Positions 16,849 to 26,067 of a stretch of DNA of 64,000 bases are shown here, in pieces. The notes below the pieces were generated by a model. The model did no database searches. It saw only the letters and a list, made by a program, of their open reading frames with translations, and was not told where the DNA came from. The position numbers and the translations under genes were made by a program. Source of the DNA: Bacteroidota bacterium. Its GTDB lineage: Bacteria; Bacteroidota; Bacteroidia; UKL13-3. Location: the NCBI GenBank assembly GCA_027488905.1, contig JAIYAT010000003.1, positions 54,642-118,641 on the forward strand, given 5' to 3'. Numbering within the stretch: the stretch's first letter is position 1; every line of letters starts with the position of its first letter.

Positions 16849-19096
16849 AGGGTAGTTTAATATTAAAAGTGGTACCTATATTTTCTTGGCTTTCAACCTC
16901 AATCTTTCCGCCCATGGCTTCAACTTGTTTGAGTGTCATAAAAAGACCTAAACCTTTTGAATCTTTGCGTGGATGAATAATTTTATACATGCCAAAAATC
17001 TTTTCCTTATGTTTAGTTAAGTCTATTCCAATGCCATTGTCTTCAAAGCTTATCTCAATAAAACCTTTTTCAACCTTGGCACGGATGTGCAAATAAGAAT
17101 CGCGTTCTTCTGAACAAAACTTTATAGCATTGGTTAACATATTTAAGGTAATGCTATCTAAATAGGCTGGAATAGCTTTTAATTCTATTTTTTTATCTAC
17201 TTCAACATCTATTTTTAATCCTACTTCAGAGGCTAAAGTTGAAACACTACTTACCGCGTTATTAATAACTTCCAATAGGTTTATCTTCTTCCATTCTTCC
17301 TTATTAACCAGACTAATATCTAAAACCTGGTTTAAATGGGTAATGGTTTCGTTCAAGTTCTCAGATGATTTTAGCATCATCGTTAAATAGGGATGGTTGA
17401 AAATTTCTGGCGATTCAATTTTAAGCAACTTCAACAATCCTTCCATGTTGGCAGAATGAGAACGTAAATTGTGCGAAACAATATGCGTAAAGTTTCTCAA
17501 GCGCTTATTTTGCTCTTCCTCTATGGTTAACAGCTTTTCTATTCTCTTAAGATTTTCAACCGCTTCGGTTATATCTAAATTTGTTCCTCTAATACCACGA
17601 AACACCCCATTACTATCATAGGCAGGTTGACATAGATGTTTGATATGTTTGACGTTTCCTTGCTTATCCCGAATTCTAAATTCAGTTTTATCCTTTTCTG
17701 GAATAGATGTAACATGGTGACGGTGATGTGCAAACTGAGCTTGATCTTCTAGCAATATGATATCGTTCATTAAAGCAGGATTGTTTAGAAACTCCTCTGC
17801 AGTATATCCTGTAATGTTGAAACAAGAAGGTGAAACATATAACAGTTTCTTATTTTCGTCTTCCCAAAACTCCCAATTATACGTGTTGTTGGCAACAATA
17901 CGATAGCTTTCTTCAGATAATACTAATCTTTCATGCTCTTCAATTCCTTCGGTTATATCTGTAATTATTCCAAACCAAAGTGTACTGCCATCTGCTAGCA
18001 TTTCTGGGCGAGCATCGCACCTGCACCAACGAAGCCCTTTTGTTGGAAGTATCACTCTAAAAATGCTATGAAAAATGGTTTGCTTCTCAGCTGATTCATA
18101 AATCTCCTTTGAAACTCTTTCTACATCTTCTGAATGCAATCTTTTAAATACTAACGAAGCATCTTCTGTTAATTCTTCAGGATGATGCTCATAAATATCA
18201 TACATTCCCTGACTAGAAAATGGAAAGCAAGAGCGACCATCTGGATACAATCTATATTGATATACAACCCCAGGCACTTGCGCCACTAGTTTATTAAGCA
18301 TCTCAAAGGTTTGATCCAACTTTGCCTTTGTTTCAACTTCTTCAGTTACATCTTGGATTGTGCCAAGTGCACTTAGAGGAATACCATCATCAGAAAAATA
18401 AATCTCGGCGCGCTCCTCTACATGGATAATACGTCCATCCTTTATATTTATTTTATGTCTAAAGATATATGGCTTTTTATCTCTTATTGCCTCTTTAAAA
18501 ACAATATCTAAGCTTTCTCGATCATCTTCATGAACTATTCCCAAAAAAGCTTCATAAGATACTGAGAAATTTGATGGGTCTATTTCAACAATCTTATAAA
18601 TCTCATCAGACCAAATCAAGTTATTATTTTGAAAATCTAACTCCCAATGACCAATCTTAGCAAGTCGTTGTGCTTCATTAAGCAAATGTTCGCTGCGGGT
18701 AATTTTCCTCTCCCACTCCTTCCGTTCACTAATATCAGTTACATTCCCCAGCAAATAATTGCGAGAATTAATAGCAATTTTACTCGAATGAACTTCTACC
18801 TCAATTTGACGCCCATCTTTACACAAGTGTTTGCCATAAATATGTTGAACTTGATTTAAAGGCACTGCTTCCCAAAAAGCAAGAATTTGTGCATGGTTTT
18901 GGTAAACAACATCTAGGTCAATGATGTTTTTTCCCAATAACTCCTCCCTACTAAAACCAACCATCTTAACAGCAGCCTGATTAGTCAGCAATATTTGCCC
19001 TTCCATGTTAGCCAAATAAACAGCAACAGGAGAGTTTTCAATCAAGGCTTTTAAAGTATCAAGGCCTTCAATGGATTGTAAGATTGGATCAGTCAT
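16835..19096 (-). CDS. Multi-PAS cytoplasmic sensor histidine kinase
   Basis: 753 aa with no transmembrane segment visible. Four PAS domains lie at about 10-130 (LIENSPVAVYLANMEGQILL), 135-255 (PAS_3 type), 270-390 and 395-515, each followed by a PAC-like strand ending in DITE or similar. A HisKA-like helix follows with FTHIVSHNLRSH (His about residue 540), then HATPase_c with MLTNAIKFCSEE, FEDNGIGID and KGLGLFMT. The kinase is predicted to sense an intracellular or freely diffusing signal. It is operonic with the receiver gene at 16447. The start ATG at 19096 is the first in frame. Confidence 0.9.
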   Translation of the reverse strand: MTDPILQSIEGLDTLKALIENSPVAVYLANMEGQILLTNQAAVKMVGFSREELLGKNIIDLDVVYQNHAQILAFWEAVPLNQVQHIYGKHLCKDGRQIEVEVHSSKIAINSRNYLLGNVTDISERKEWERKITRSEHLLNEAQRLAKIGHWELDFQNNNLIWSDEIYKIVEIDPSNFSVSYEAFLGIVHEDDRESLDIVFKEAIRDKKPYIFRHKINIKDGRIIHVEERAEIYFSDDGIPLSALGTIQDVTEEVETKAKLDQTFEMLNKLVAQVPGVVYQYRLYPDGRSCFPFSSQGMYDIYEHHPEELTEDASLVFKRLHSEDVERVSKEIYESAEKQTIFHSIFRVILPTKGLRWCRCDARPEMLADGSTLWFGIITDITEGIEEHERLVLSEESYRIVANNTYNWEFWEDENKKLLYVSPSCFNITGYTAEEFLNNPALMNDIILLEDQAQFAHHRHHVTSIPEKDKTEFRIRDKQGNVKHIKHLCQPAYDSNGVFRGIRGTNLDITEAVENLKRIEKLLTIEEEQNKRLRNFTHIVSHNLRSHSANMEGLLKLLKIESPEIFNHPYLTMMLKSSENLNETITHLNQVLDISLVNKEEWKKINLLEVINNAVSSVSTLASEVGLKIDVEVDKKIELKAIPAYLDSITLNMLTNAIKFCSEERDSYLHIRAKVEKGFIEISFEDNGIGIDLTKHKEKIFGMYKIIHPRKDSKGLGLFMTLKQVEAMGGKIEVESQENIGTTFNIKLPYESH

Positions 19097-19132
19097 GATG
19101 CAGGTTTAAAAGAAAATAGTCTTTGACCCATC

Positions 19133-19888
19133 TTACCATTCTGCGCTTGGGTCAATCTTAAATACCTCACTCATTTCTTCCACCAATGGCTCTAAATGAG
19201 AAGTGTGTTTCCCGAATCTTCCTCCATTTACTGCCTGCCAAGAATCCTGCGATGGTATCATTAATCCTGCTTTTAACAAATGTGGCGTAATATTAGCCAA
19301 CCATTTATCGAACAAAACCTGTTCACCTTCAAAAATTCCTGCTTGCTTTAGTTCTTCTTCAAATGGGCCATTTTCAAAAATACCCAAGGCGTAATTCCAA
19401 GCTTCATTTAAGGCGTTTTGCATGCGTGTATGACTTTCTTCGTTAGCTGGACCAAGCTTTACAACCCAAGTGTTAGCATGAAACACATGGTACTTAATTT
19501 CTCCCTTTACTTTTCTAGCTACTTTAGCCAAGGGCTCATAACTAGAATTTGCCAACATCTCAAAACGCAATTGGTCTGCATGGTCGAAAAGGAAATGACG
19601 TACTAAACTAAAATCGTACTCACCATTTGGAAGCTCTACAAATTGACAATTGTGAAACTGACCAGAACCTCTAGCAAATGCCACTGTATCTGGCTCTTGC
19701 TCTCCCAATTCATGCAGCAATTGAAACAAGGCTTGTGATTGCCCAATTTTATCTTGTGCCATACTAGAAAAAGAGATGTCTTCTTCTAGAATCGGTCCTA
19801 AACCTGTCCATTCGCTATTTCTATGACCAATAATAAGTAGGTCATCTGCCATCTTGTAAAGTAATTCTTTAACTGCTGTATTATTCAT
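19133..19888 (-). CDS. paaC: Phenylacetyl-CoA epoxidase subunit PaaC
   Basis: 251 aa. This is a ferritin-like non-catalytic subunit of the ring 1,2-phenylacetyl-CoA epoxidase, which holds PaaA. Family signatures visible are DDLLIIGHRNSEW, LEEDISFSSMAQDKIGQSQ, RGSGQFHNCQF and YHVFHANTW. The start ATG overlaps the stop of the upstream membrane-protein gene (8 bases), so translation is probably coupled. paaD and paaE, needed for Fe-S maturation and electron supply, do not follow: a multi-PAS kinase lies upstream in coordinate and no reductase is in the window. The epoxidase must obtain them from another locus. Confidence 0.92.
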   Translation of the reverse strand: MNNTAVKELLYKMADDLLIIGHRNSEWTGLGPILEEDISFSSMAQDKIGQSQALFQLLHELGEQEPDTVAFARGSGQFHNCQFVELPNGEYDFSLVRHFLFDHADQLRFEMLANSSYEPLAKVARKVKGEIKYHVFHANTWVVKLGPANEESHTRMQNALNEAWNYALGIFENGPFEEELKQAGIFEGEQVLFDKWLANITPHLLKAGLMIPSQDSWQAVNGGRFGKHTSHLEPLVEEMSEVFKIDPSAEW

Positions 19889-21284
19889 AAGTTGATAAAT
19901 TTATTGAATCGTATGGGTTATTTGAAAATTTAAAAAAACGAGGGTTCAATTCAGATACCTTTCTATCGCGCCACCAATTGGTATATAGAAAAGCCTCGGG
20001 CTGCTGGGCATATTCGAGGGTTTCATTTTCTTGGTATAAATATAAAGTTATAGAGGTTCCATTTTCTATAGTACTTCTCATCAATACATCTGCTGCGGTG
20101 GCCCACCAATAACCTCTCCAAATGGCAGGAGCAGTTTCTTGTTTTGCAACTAATTTGTATTGTTTTAATTGAATAGATTTTTCCACCAATTTGTCTATTG
20201 CAAGGAGCCTTGGTCTAAAGTCTTTATATCCAACCAAATTAATTTGCCACAAGGTAAATGCATAAAATGCAGTTAAAAAAAGCAAAACAAATTTTGCAAT
20301 CACATTGTCTCCGAAAAACATAGAAGAACTCGCAATTGCAATCATGGTGAAAGTTGGCATATATGCCTTTTCCATCATCATCTGAGAATCTCCATGGTAA
20401 AATGTTGCGGCTGCAAGGGCAGTAAAACCAATAGCTGCCAATATAAGGCCAACAATTTTTAAAAAAGACTTTTGCTGCCAGAAATAAGCTATACTTAATA
20501 GTGCTAAAAGTATAGGCCAAACATAAAGTTGAGGCCTCTGGATAAGGAAAGATATTGAGTTCCATTTAAAAAACAGCCTGTAATTAGACAATGCTTCATA
20601 TAGATTATTGTACTGTGCAGCATCATAATTACCTTCATTTAATTTAGACCTTAACACAGAAAAAATTGCTAAGCCTAAAATGCCTAAATAGGGTATGATT
20701 TTTCGAAATGTTCTAGTTTCTATTATATGCCATGCCAGCGAAAAGGCTAGCATAAAAACAGCGGCAGGATGAGAAAAAATAGCCAATGTAAAACTTAGCA
20801 CGCCTAGTAGTATTACTATTATTTTAGTTTGGTTTGAACCAAGGCATGCATAGAATAAAATGCTCCAAGCAATGGCTTGGTGAGTTTCTGTAACTGGATG
20901 ATAAAAGCTGTGTGCAACACCTAGTAACAAAGATAAAACTAAAGCAATGGCAGCTTTTGCTTGAACCAACACAAATTGGATCAACCCGAAAACCAAAGCA
21001 TATAACACAATATAAGAAGCTGAAAAAACATATAAAATTGCTTTTAAGCTTGCGCCAAGTTTTAGGAAAACATAGGGTAAAAATTGTGGAATTGCAGCAC
21101 TATACCTTTGCTCTGCTACACTTGGCCATTCTGAATTTACAAGGTTAAAAAAGAAGGCACTACTATCTGTGTTTAAGATTCTTTCTTGTGCAAACATTAA
21201 AGATAAAACAAAGCAAGCCAACAACGCTGCGCCACTTAGCCACAGTGCCATTGGCCTGCTTTGATATGCCTGGTTGCTCAACAA
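19881..21284 (-). CDS. Polytopic membrane protein inside the paa operon, GT-C-like
   Basis: 467 aa with about 10 hydrophobic segments in the first ~360 residues and a soluble C-terminal ~110 residues. The first loop has an acidic pair (ERILNTDSSAFFF), a layout seen in GT-C fold lipid-linked glycosyltransferases, but I see no decisive motif, so glycosyl transfer is an inference. The first codon is TTG at 21284, three bases after the paaB stop; a second TTG and an ATG at 21251 are alternatives. The gene ends inside the paaC start. It is unusual for a membrane protein to be so tightly embedded between paaB and paaC. Confidence 0.7.
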   Translation of the reverse strand: MLSNQAYQSRPMALWLSGAALLACFVLSLMFAQERILNTDSSAFFFNLVNSEWPSVAEQRYSAAIPQFLPYVFLKLGASLKAILYVFSASYIVLYALVFGLIQFVLVQAKAAIALVLSLLLGVAHSFYHPVTETHQAIAWSILFYACLGSNQTKIIVILLGVLSFTLAIFSHPAAVFMLAFSLAWHIIETRTFRKIIPYLGILGLAIFSVLRSKLNEGNYDAAQYNNLYEALSNYRLFFKWNSISFLIQRPQLYVWPILLALLSIAYFWQQKSFLKIVGLILAAIGFTALAAATFYHGDSQMMMEKAYMPTFTMIAIASSSMFFGDNVIAKFVLLFLTAFYAFTLWQINLVGYKDFRPRLLAIDKLVEKSIQLKQYKLVAKQETAPAIWRGYWWATAADVLMRSTIENGTSITLYLYQENETLEYAQQPEAFLYTNWWRDRKVSELNPRFFKFSNNPYDSINLSTYE

Positions 21285-21287
21285 GAG

Positions 21288-21659
21288 TTAGGCCTTAACA
21301 GATTTTTTATACTTGTTTATCTTGTCCATTACCTTGTAGCCGCCAGCTTCTCTATATTGCTTTTCTGGAACGGTTTCAAAGATATCAGAATCATCATAAT
21401 CAGTAGTGAAAACGTCTCTTGTTTTAACTACCCAAATATTTACACTTAGGCCACGGCGCCCATATTGCTCCTTCGCAAAAAGTATAGCCATTTCTGCATT
21501 GGGTGCGTGCACAATACCCACATGCATGTGTTGGTCGCCACGTCTCTTTTGATGAAACACTTCAAAGGTTTCCCATTGATCCATTTCTTTAAGAGGTTCA
21601 ATGGCATTATCGAGTTCTATTTCTGCGCGCGTTACGCGAGGGTCGAGTGATTTAATCAT
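21288..21659 (-). CDS. paaB: Phenylacetyl-CoA epoxidase subunit PaaB
   Basis: 123 aa, slightly longer than E. coli PaaB (~95). The core WETFEVFHQKRRGDQHMHVG, then HAPNAEMAILFAKEQYGRR and VWVV-like NIWVVKTRDV, is typical of PaaB, a small subunit that bridges PaaA/PaaC heterodimers. The C-terminal tail (EKQYREAGGYKVMDKINKY) is the usual Bacteroidota extension. It starts 10 bp after paaA. Confidence 0.93.
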   Translation of the reverse strand: MIKSLDPRVTRAEIELDNAIEPLKEMDQWETFEVFHQKRRGDQHMHVGIVHAPNAEMAILFAKEQYGRRGLSVNIWVVKTRDVFTTDYDDSDIFETVPEKQYREAGGYKVMDKINKYKKSVKA

Positions 21660-21669
21660 AGATTATAGC

Positions 21670-22659
21670 TTATGCAAATGGGACCATGTATTTAGATTCT
21701 GAAGTGTTAAGCGCTTCTCTTACCCAACGTCCGCGTTCTTCTGCATTTCTGCGAACTGCTAAACGCTCTGCATTACAAGGGCCATCACCATTAATTACTC
21801 TTTTAAACTCGTCCCAATCTGGTTCGGTATATTCCCATTTGCCAGTTTCTTCATTTTTGCTGAGTTTAGCATCAGGAACAGTTAAACCTAAATCCCAAAT
21901 TTTTGGCACATACATATTCAAGAACTGTTGACGCATATCATCATTAGTTGCCATTTTTACCTTCCAACGCATTAAGATTTCTGTATGGTTAGAGATTTTA
22001 TCGCTTGGGCCAAAAAAGTGCATGATTGGAGGCCACCAACGGTTGAGTGCTTCTTGAACCATCTTGCGTTGAACAGGTGTACCTGTTGCAAGGGTAACTA
22101 CATTATCATGACCGTATTTTAAATGGAAAGACTCTTCAGTACAAATTCTATCCAATGCTCTGCAGTAAGGTCCATAACTTCCTTTGGCATTTGCAACTTG
22201 GTTAATGATTGCACCTGCATCTATTAACCAAGCAATGACACAGGCATCGGCCCAAGTAAACGCTGGATAATTAAACACATTTGAATATTTACTTTTGCCT
22301 GTGATTAGGTCGTTAATCATTGCTTCGCGACTTTTCCCTAAGGTTTCGGCAGCGCTGTATAATAATTGGCCATGACCAACCTCATCTTGAACTTTTGCCA
22401 TTAATGCCAATTTTCTTTTAAAACCCGGAGCGCGAGTAATCCAAGTGCCTTCTGGCAAAGCGCCAATAATTTCTGAATGGGCATGTTGCTCAATCATACG
22501 TATGAGTTGTTTGCGATACTCTTTAGGCATCCAATCTTTGGGCTCAATTTTTTCGCCACGCGCAATACGTGCTTCAAATTCTGCAAGTTTTTGCATGTCT
22601 TCTCCGGCTAAAATACCGGCGGCTTTTTCATTTGGGTCGATGTAAGCGTTTCCGTACAT
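21670..22659 (-). CDS. paaA: Phenylacetyl-CoA epoxidase catalytic subunit PaaA
   Basis: 329 aa. The di-iron centre of this ferritin-like monooxygenase uses two ExxH motifs, E93-V-G-H96 ([10 protein letters not shown]) and E176-S-F-H179 ([10 protein letters not shown]). Both are intact. PaaA catalyses 1,2-epoxidation of phenylacetyl-CoA, the committing step of aerobic phenylacetate degradation. It is first in the operon, 40 bp downstream of the TetR gene, so regulator and enzymes may share a transcript. The acidic C-terminus is absent from the di-iron core and not informative. Confidence 0.95.
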   Translation of the reverse strand: MYGNAYIDPNEKAAGILAGEDMQKLAEFEARIARGEKIEPKDWMPKEYRKQLIRMIEQHAHSEIIGALPEGTWITRAPGFKRKLALMAKVQDEVGHGQLLYSAAETLGKSREAMINDLITGKSKYSNVFNYPAFTWADACVIAWLIDAGAIINQVANAKGSYGPYCRALDRICTEESFHLKYGHDNVVTLATGTPVQRKMVQEALNRWWPPIMHFFGPSDKISNHTEILMRWKVKMATNDDMRQQFLNMYVPKIWDLGLTVPDAKLSKNEETGKWEYTEPDWDEFKRVINGDGPCNAERLAVRRNAEERGRWVREALNTSESKYMVPFA

Positions 22660-22699
22660 AGTTTTATTTATTATTGGCGTTTGTTATTTATATTAAATT

Positions 22700-23305
22700 T
22701 TAAGGCTTGTATCCTAGGTCTGTTATTAACTTTTTGCGAAGTCCTCCGAGTACAAAATCACTGATATTCTTAGCAATTTCTTCAACACTCATTTTACCTT
22801 CTAGTTTATACCATTCGTTAATCCAATTTACGCTGCTAAGGATGCTTAGCACTGCGAATTTTGGTTCAACCTGACCAAAAATATCTTCCTCAATGCCTTC
22901 TTTTACAATTTGCTTAAACCCATTTTCATATTGATTGCGAAGGGCAAGAAAACTATTTAAGGAAACCTCTGGCAAACTTCTCCACTCATGTAAGAACACA
23001 GCACTGCGCTCTTGGTTTTGAGTAATTAAGCGCACATGGTTTAAGATAGCCATTCTAAGCTTCTCTTCAGCATTGAAATAAATATCGTTTACCTCAACAA
23101 TGGCAGATAAAAACTGCTCAGCCATGTCAAAACAAATGATTTCAAGAATTTCTTCTTTAGATTTTATATGATGATATAGGCTAGCTGCTTCAATGTGCAT
23201 GGCCGTTGCAATGTCTCGCATGGAGGCAGCTTGGTAGCCGCGTTCTCTAAAGAGCGTTGCAGCGGTTTGCAAAATTTGTGCTTTTCTATTTTGGGTATCT
23301 GGCAT
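22700..23305 (-). CDS. TetR-family regulator of the paa operon
   Basis: About 201 aa from ATG 23305; an upstream ATG at 23317 adds four residues but would sit 8 bases from the -7 box and inside the operator. The HTH (AQILQTAATLFRERGYQAAS, then MRDIATAMHIEAASLYHH) is canonical TetR_N, with an all-helical ligand-binding domain after it (HEWRSLPE is a shared Bacteroidota motif). It lies directly upstream of paaA on the same strand. A repressor that responds to phenylacetyl-CoA is the likely role by analogy with PaaR, not shown here. Confidence 0.88.
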   Translation of the reverse strand: MPDTQNRKAQILQTAATLFRERGYQAASMRDIATAMHIEAASLYHHIKSKEEILEIICFDMAEQFLSAIVEVNDIYFNAEEKLRMAILNHVRLITQNQERSAVFLHEWRSLPEVSLNSFLALRNQYENGFKQIVKEGIEEDIFGQVEPKFAVLSILSSVNWINEWYKLEGKMSVEEIAKNISDFVLGGLRKKLITDLGYKP

Positions 23306-23310
23306 ATTGC

Positions 23311-23355
23311 CTAACATTTGTTAGACAAATATAGAAGTTATTGATTATTAGTCAA
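23311..23355 (-). promoter_or_regulatory. Promoter and TetR operator of the tetR-paa operon
   Basis: On the minus strand TTG (23355-23353) is followed after 19 bases by TATATTTG (23333-23326), a match to the Bacteroidota TTG-N17..23-TAnnTTTG promoter. One base downstream is a perfect 14-bp inverted repeat, CTAACATTTGTTAG (23311-23324), placed over the expected transcription start. This geometry fits an autoregulated TetR repressor that also controls paaA, paaB and paaC. Confidence 0.7.
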
Positions 23356-23495
23356 GCAAAATTTTTCGGTTCCGGTTTGAGCCGAATATTTTTACAATAA
23401 AACAATACAAATTTAATATTTAGCACTAAAGATGGCCGCAAATAAACTTCTCGAAAGTTTAGGTTAAATAAACTTAAAGTATCAATTAGAATGTT

Positions 23496-25697
23496 ATGAT
23501 TTCTCATCTTAAGAGTATATCATGCAATATGAATGCAATCAAAAATCATCAATGGCGTTTTTCAACTATTGGCGGAATTAAGCGCGTTAACCTAGAAACA
23601 GGTTCAGATTTATTGGCCTTAAATAGCCTTGACCAAAAACTTTGGACAGCCCTCAGTTGCCCAGTTGAAGGATTAGAAATAGACCAAGAAACGCTTGCCC
23701 TTATTGATACAGACCAAGATGGAAATATCCGCGTTCCAGAAGTATTGGCCGCTGTAAATTGGATATTGTCTTTGCTTAAAAACCCTGATGATCTTCTTAA
23801 ACAATCTGAAACATTATCATTAGATGCGTTAAACGAATCCGACGAAGCTAAAAATCTTGTATTAAGCGCCAAACTCATTCTTAAAAATATTGGCAAGCCA
23901 GATGCACATGAAATTTCAATAGCAGATACTGCAAATCTTGAAAATATCTTTGCTAATACTATTTTTAATGGAGATGGCATCATTACCGTTAGCGCTGCAA
24001 ACTCAGACAGCCTCAAAGATTTGGTTCAAACCGTAATAAACTTAGCTGGCTCAAGCCAAGATAGAAATGGCCAAGACGGCATTGGAAGCACACAAATTGA
24101 TGCTTTTTACAATGCTTTAACAAGCTATCAAAATTGGCAATTACAAGCCAAAGAAAACGCTCAAACCATCTTGCCTTTAGGAGACCAAACAGGCTCGGCT
24201 TTTCTTTCTTATCAAGCAATCAAGTCTAAAATTGAAGATTATTTTCTGCGTTATAAACTTGCAAGCTTCAATCAAGATAGTTTAACTGCACTTAACCTAA
24301 ACCAAAGCCGAGTTGAAGAAATTTCTGCCTCTAACTTAGTTGGGAAACTCGATGAAATTTCAAGTTATCCACTCAGTAAAATTGGGTTCGAACCAAAACT
24401 TAATTTAAAGGATAATATTAACCCTGCTTGGGAAACAATCGCTTCTGAATTTCTTAAAAACACCGTTGACCTAATTTTCCCAAACAAAACAGAAATTTCT
24501 TTGCAAGATTGGGAACATGTTATTTCTCTATTTGAACCCTACGAAATATGGTTAGCAGCAAAGCAAGGCGAAATGATGGAAGGATTGAGCTCAGAACAAA
24601 TTTCTTTTGCAATGCTACCAGAATCACGAATTGAACTAGAACGTTTAATTGAAAAAGATTTGGAAATGGCTGCTGAGGCCAATGGAATGATACTAGTAGA
24701 CAAACTATTGCGATTCCATAAAGACTTATTTCAGCTTTTAAGAAATTTTGTTACTTTCTTCGATTTCTACTCACCAAACCACAAAGCAATTTTCCAAGCT
24801 GGCACGCTTTATATCGACCAAAGAAGCTGTGATTTATGCATTAGGGTAAACGATATGGATAGGCACAATGCCATGGCCTATTTAAGTGGATTGTACTTGC
24901 TCTACTGTAATTGCATTTCTAAATCTACAGGAGAAAACATGACTATAGCAGTTGCCTTAACTAATGGAGATATTGACAATATTATGGAAGGAAGGAAGGC
25001 GCTATTTTATGATAGAAGAGGTAATGATTATGATGTAACTGTTATTAAGATAATTGAAAATCCAATTAGTATAAGGCAAGCCTTTTTTACACCTTACCGA
25101 CGCGCTGGTCGTTTCATAGAAACCCAAGTAAATAAATTTGCCACTGACCAAGATAATAATGTTGAACAGCAAACTAGTGCTAAGGTTTCTGATACTGCTA
25201 CAAATGTAGAAGCACAAGCAGTAATGGAAGGAACTGTTTCCAATGAAACCAAAGAAAATCCTAAACCATTTGACATTGGAAAGTTTGTAGGGATTTTTGC
25301 TGCAATTGCTTTGGCTTTAGGTGCACTAGGTGCATTATTGGCTAGCTTAGTAGGAGGATTTTTGGCCTTGCCTTGGTGGAAAATGCCCCTTGCAGTGCTA
25401 GCAATTCTTCTGATAATTAGCGGTCCTTCTATGATTATAGCTTGGCTTAAACTTAGAAAACGCAATCTAGCGCCAATTTTAGATGCAAACGGATGGGCTA
25501 TCAATACCCGCGCAACTGTAAATATTCACTTTGGCAAAACGCTTACGCAGCTAGCAAATCTGCCAGAAAATGCAAGTATAAACTATAATGACCCGTTTAA
25601 GAAAAAAGGAGGCCCAGTTTGGCTAAGATTTCTAATTGGCTTTATTGTTGGAACAATAATCTATCAAGTTATGAAGTACTATGGAATTCTTTTTTAA
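23496..25697 (+). CDS. Conserved uncharacterised membrane protein with EF-hand
   Basis: 733 aa. The N-terminal part (HQWRFSTIGGIKRVNLETG, then LDQKLWTALSCPVEGLEID) belongs to a conserved hypothetical family. Residues ~70-81 form a canonical EF-hand loop, DTDQDGNIRVPE, with D at 1, 3, 5, G at 6, I at 8 and E at 12, and a weaker loop FNGDGIITVSA lies near 160. The C-terminal ~135 residues hold three transmembrane segments (FVGIFAAIALALGALGALLA, MPLAVLAILLIISGPSMIIA, FLIGFIVGTIIYQV). Calcium sensing by a membrane-tethered protein is an inference. The start is ambiguous: ATG 23496 or ATG 23529 (MNAIKNHQ), which fits family length better. No close operon partner. Confidence 0.75.
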   Translation: MISHLKSISCNMNAIKNHQWRFSTIGGIKRVNLETGSDLLALNSLDQKLWTALSCPVEGLEIDQETLALIDTDQDGNIRVPEVLAAVNWILSLLKNPDDLLKQSETLSLDALNESDEAKNLVLSAKLILKNIGKPDAHEISIADTANLENIFANTIFNGDGIITVSAANSDSLKDLVQTVINLAGSSQDRNGQDGIGSTQIDAFYNALTSYQNWQLQAKENAQTILPLGDQTGSAFLSYQAIKSKIEDYFLRYKLASFNQDSLTALNLNQSRVEEISASNLVGKLDEISSYPLSKIGFEPKLNLKDNINPAWETIASEFLKNTVDLIFPNKTEISLQDWEHVISLFEPYEIWLAAKQGEMMEGLSSEQISFAMLPESRIELERLIEKDLEMAAEANGMILVDKLLRFHKDLFQLLRNFVTFFDFYSPNHKAIFQAGTLYIDQRSCDLCIRVNDMDRHNAMAYLSGLYLLYCNCISKSTGENMTIAVALTNGDIDNIMEGRKALFYDRRGNDYDVTVIKIIENPISIRQAFFTPYRRAGRFIETQVNKFATDQDNNVEQQTSAKVSDTATNVEAQAVMEGTVSNETKENPKPFDIGKFVGIFAAIALALGALGALLASLVGGFLALPWWKMPLAVLAILLIISGPSMIIAWLKLRKRNLAPILDANGWAINTRATVNIHFGKTLTQLANLPENASINYNDPFKKKGGPVWLRFLIGFIVGTIIYQVMKYYGILF

Positions 25698-25758
25698 TTG
25701 ACAGTTATCATGTTTTATTAGTGGAAAAGAAGCGACCTTTATACCTTATTTGAAGGGT

Positions 25759-26067
25759 ATGGACGAACAATTGAAACGATTGTTATTTATGGGATTAGGC
25801 TTGGCTTCAACTTCTAGGAGGGCAAAGTTCTTGCTTGATAAGATTGAGATAGAGGGCAAACTAAGCGAGGAAGAGGGCAGAAGAATTTCGGATGAAATAT
25901 TGTCTGCCTTTAAAAGTGAAGGTAGTAACATGGGAAACGACATAAAGGATTATTTAAATGATACCCTTAGCGAATTTGAAACCCCTTCTAGAAAAGAGTT
26001 TAATGCCTTAAAAGACAGAATAGCAAAGCTAGAAGCCGTTATAAAAAATTTAGGTCATGATGTTTAA
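25759..26067 (+). CDS. Phasin-like small helical protein
   Basis: 102 aa from ATG 25759 (MDEQLKRLLFMGLGLAS); a TTG three codons upstream is less likely. The sequence is helical, with a moderately hydrophobic N-terminal helix, a GKLSEEEGRRI middle and a C-terminal coiled coil (KEFNALKDRIAKLEAVI). This matches small phasin-family proteins that sit next to ABC1/UbiB kinases. The last 11 bases overlap the kinase start, so the two are translationally coupled. Function unknown. Phasins of polyester granules are only distant relatives and no PHA synthase is present. Confidence 0.65.
   Translation: MDEQLKRLLFMGLGLASTSRRAKFLLDKIEIEGKLSEEEGRRISDEILSAFKSEGSNMGNDIKDYLNDTLSEFETPSRKEFNALKDRIAKLEAVIKNLGHDV

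Noticed and set aside
19133..23317. A complete phenylacetate degradation cluster
   Set aside because: Only paaA, paaB, paaC and a TetR regulator are present; paaD, paaE, paaK, paaG, paaZ and paaJ are not seen.
25759..26067. Polyhydroxyalkanoate granule system
   Set aside because: Only a small phasin-like protein is visible; no PHA synthase or depolymerase is nearby, and this subfamily normally pairs with ABC1 kinases.
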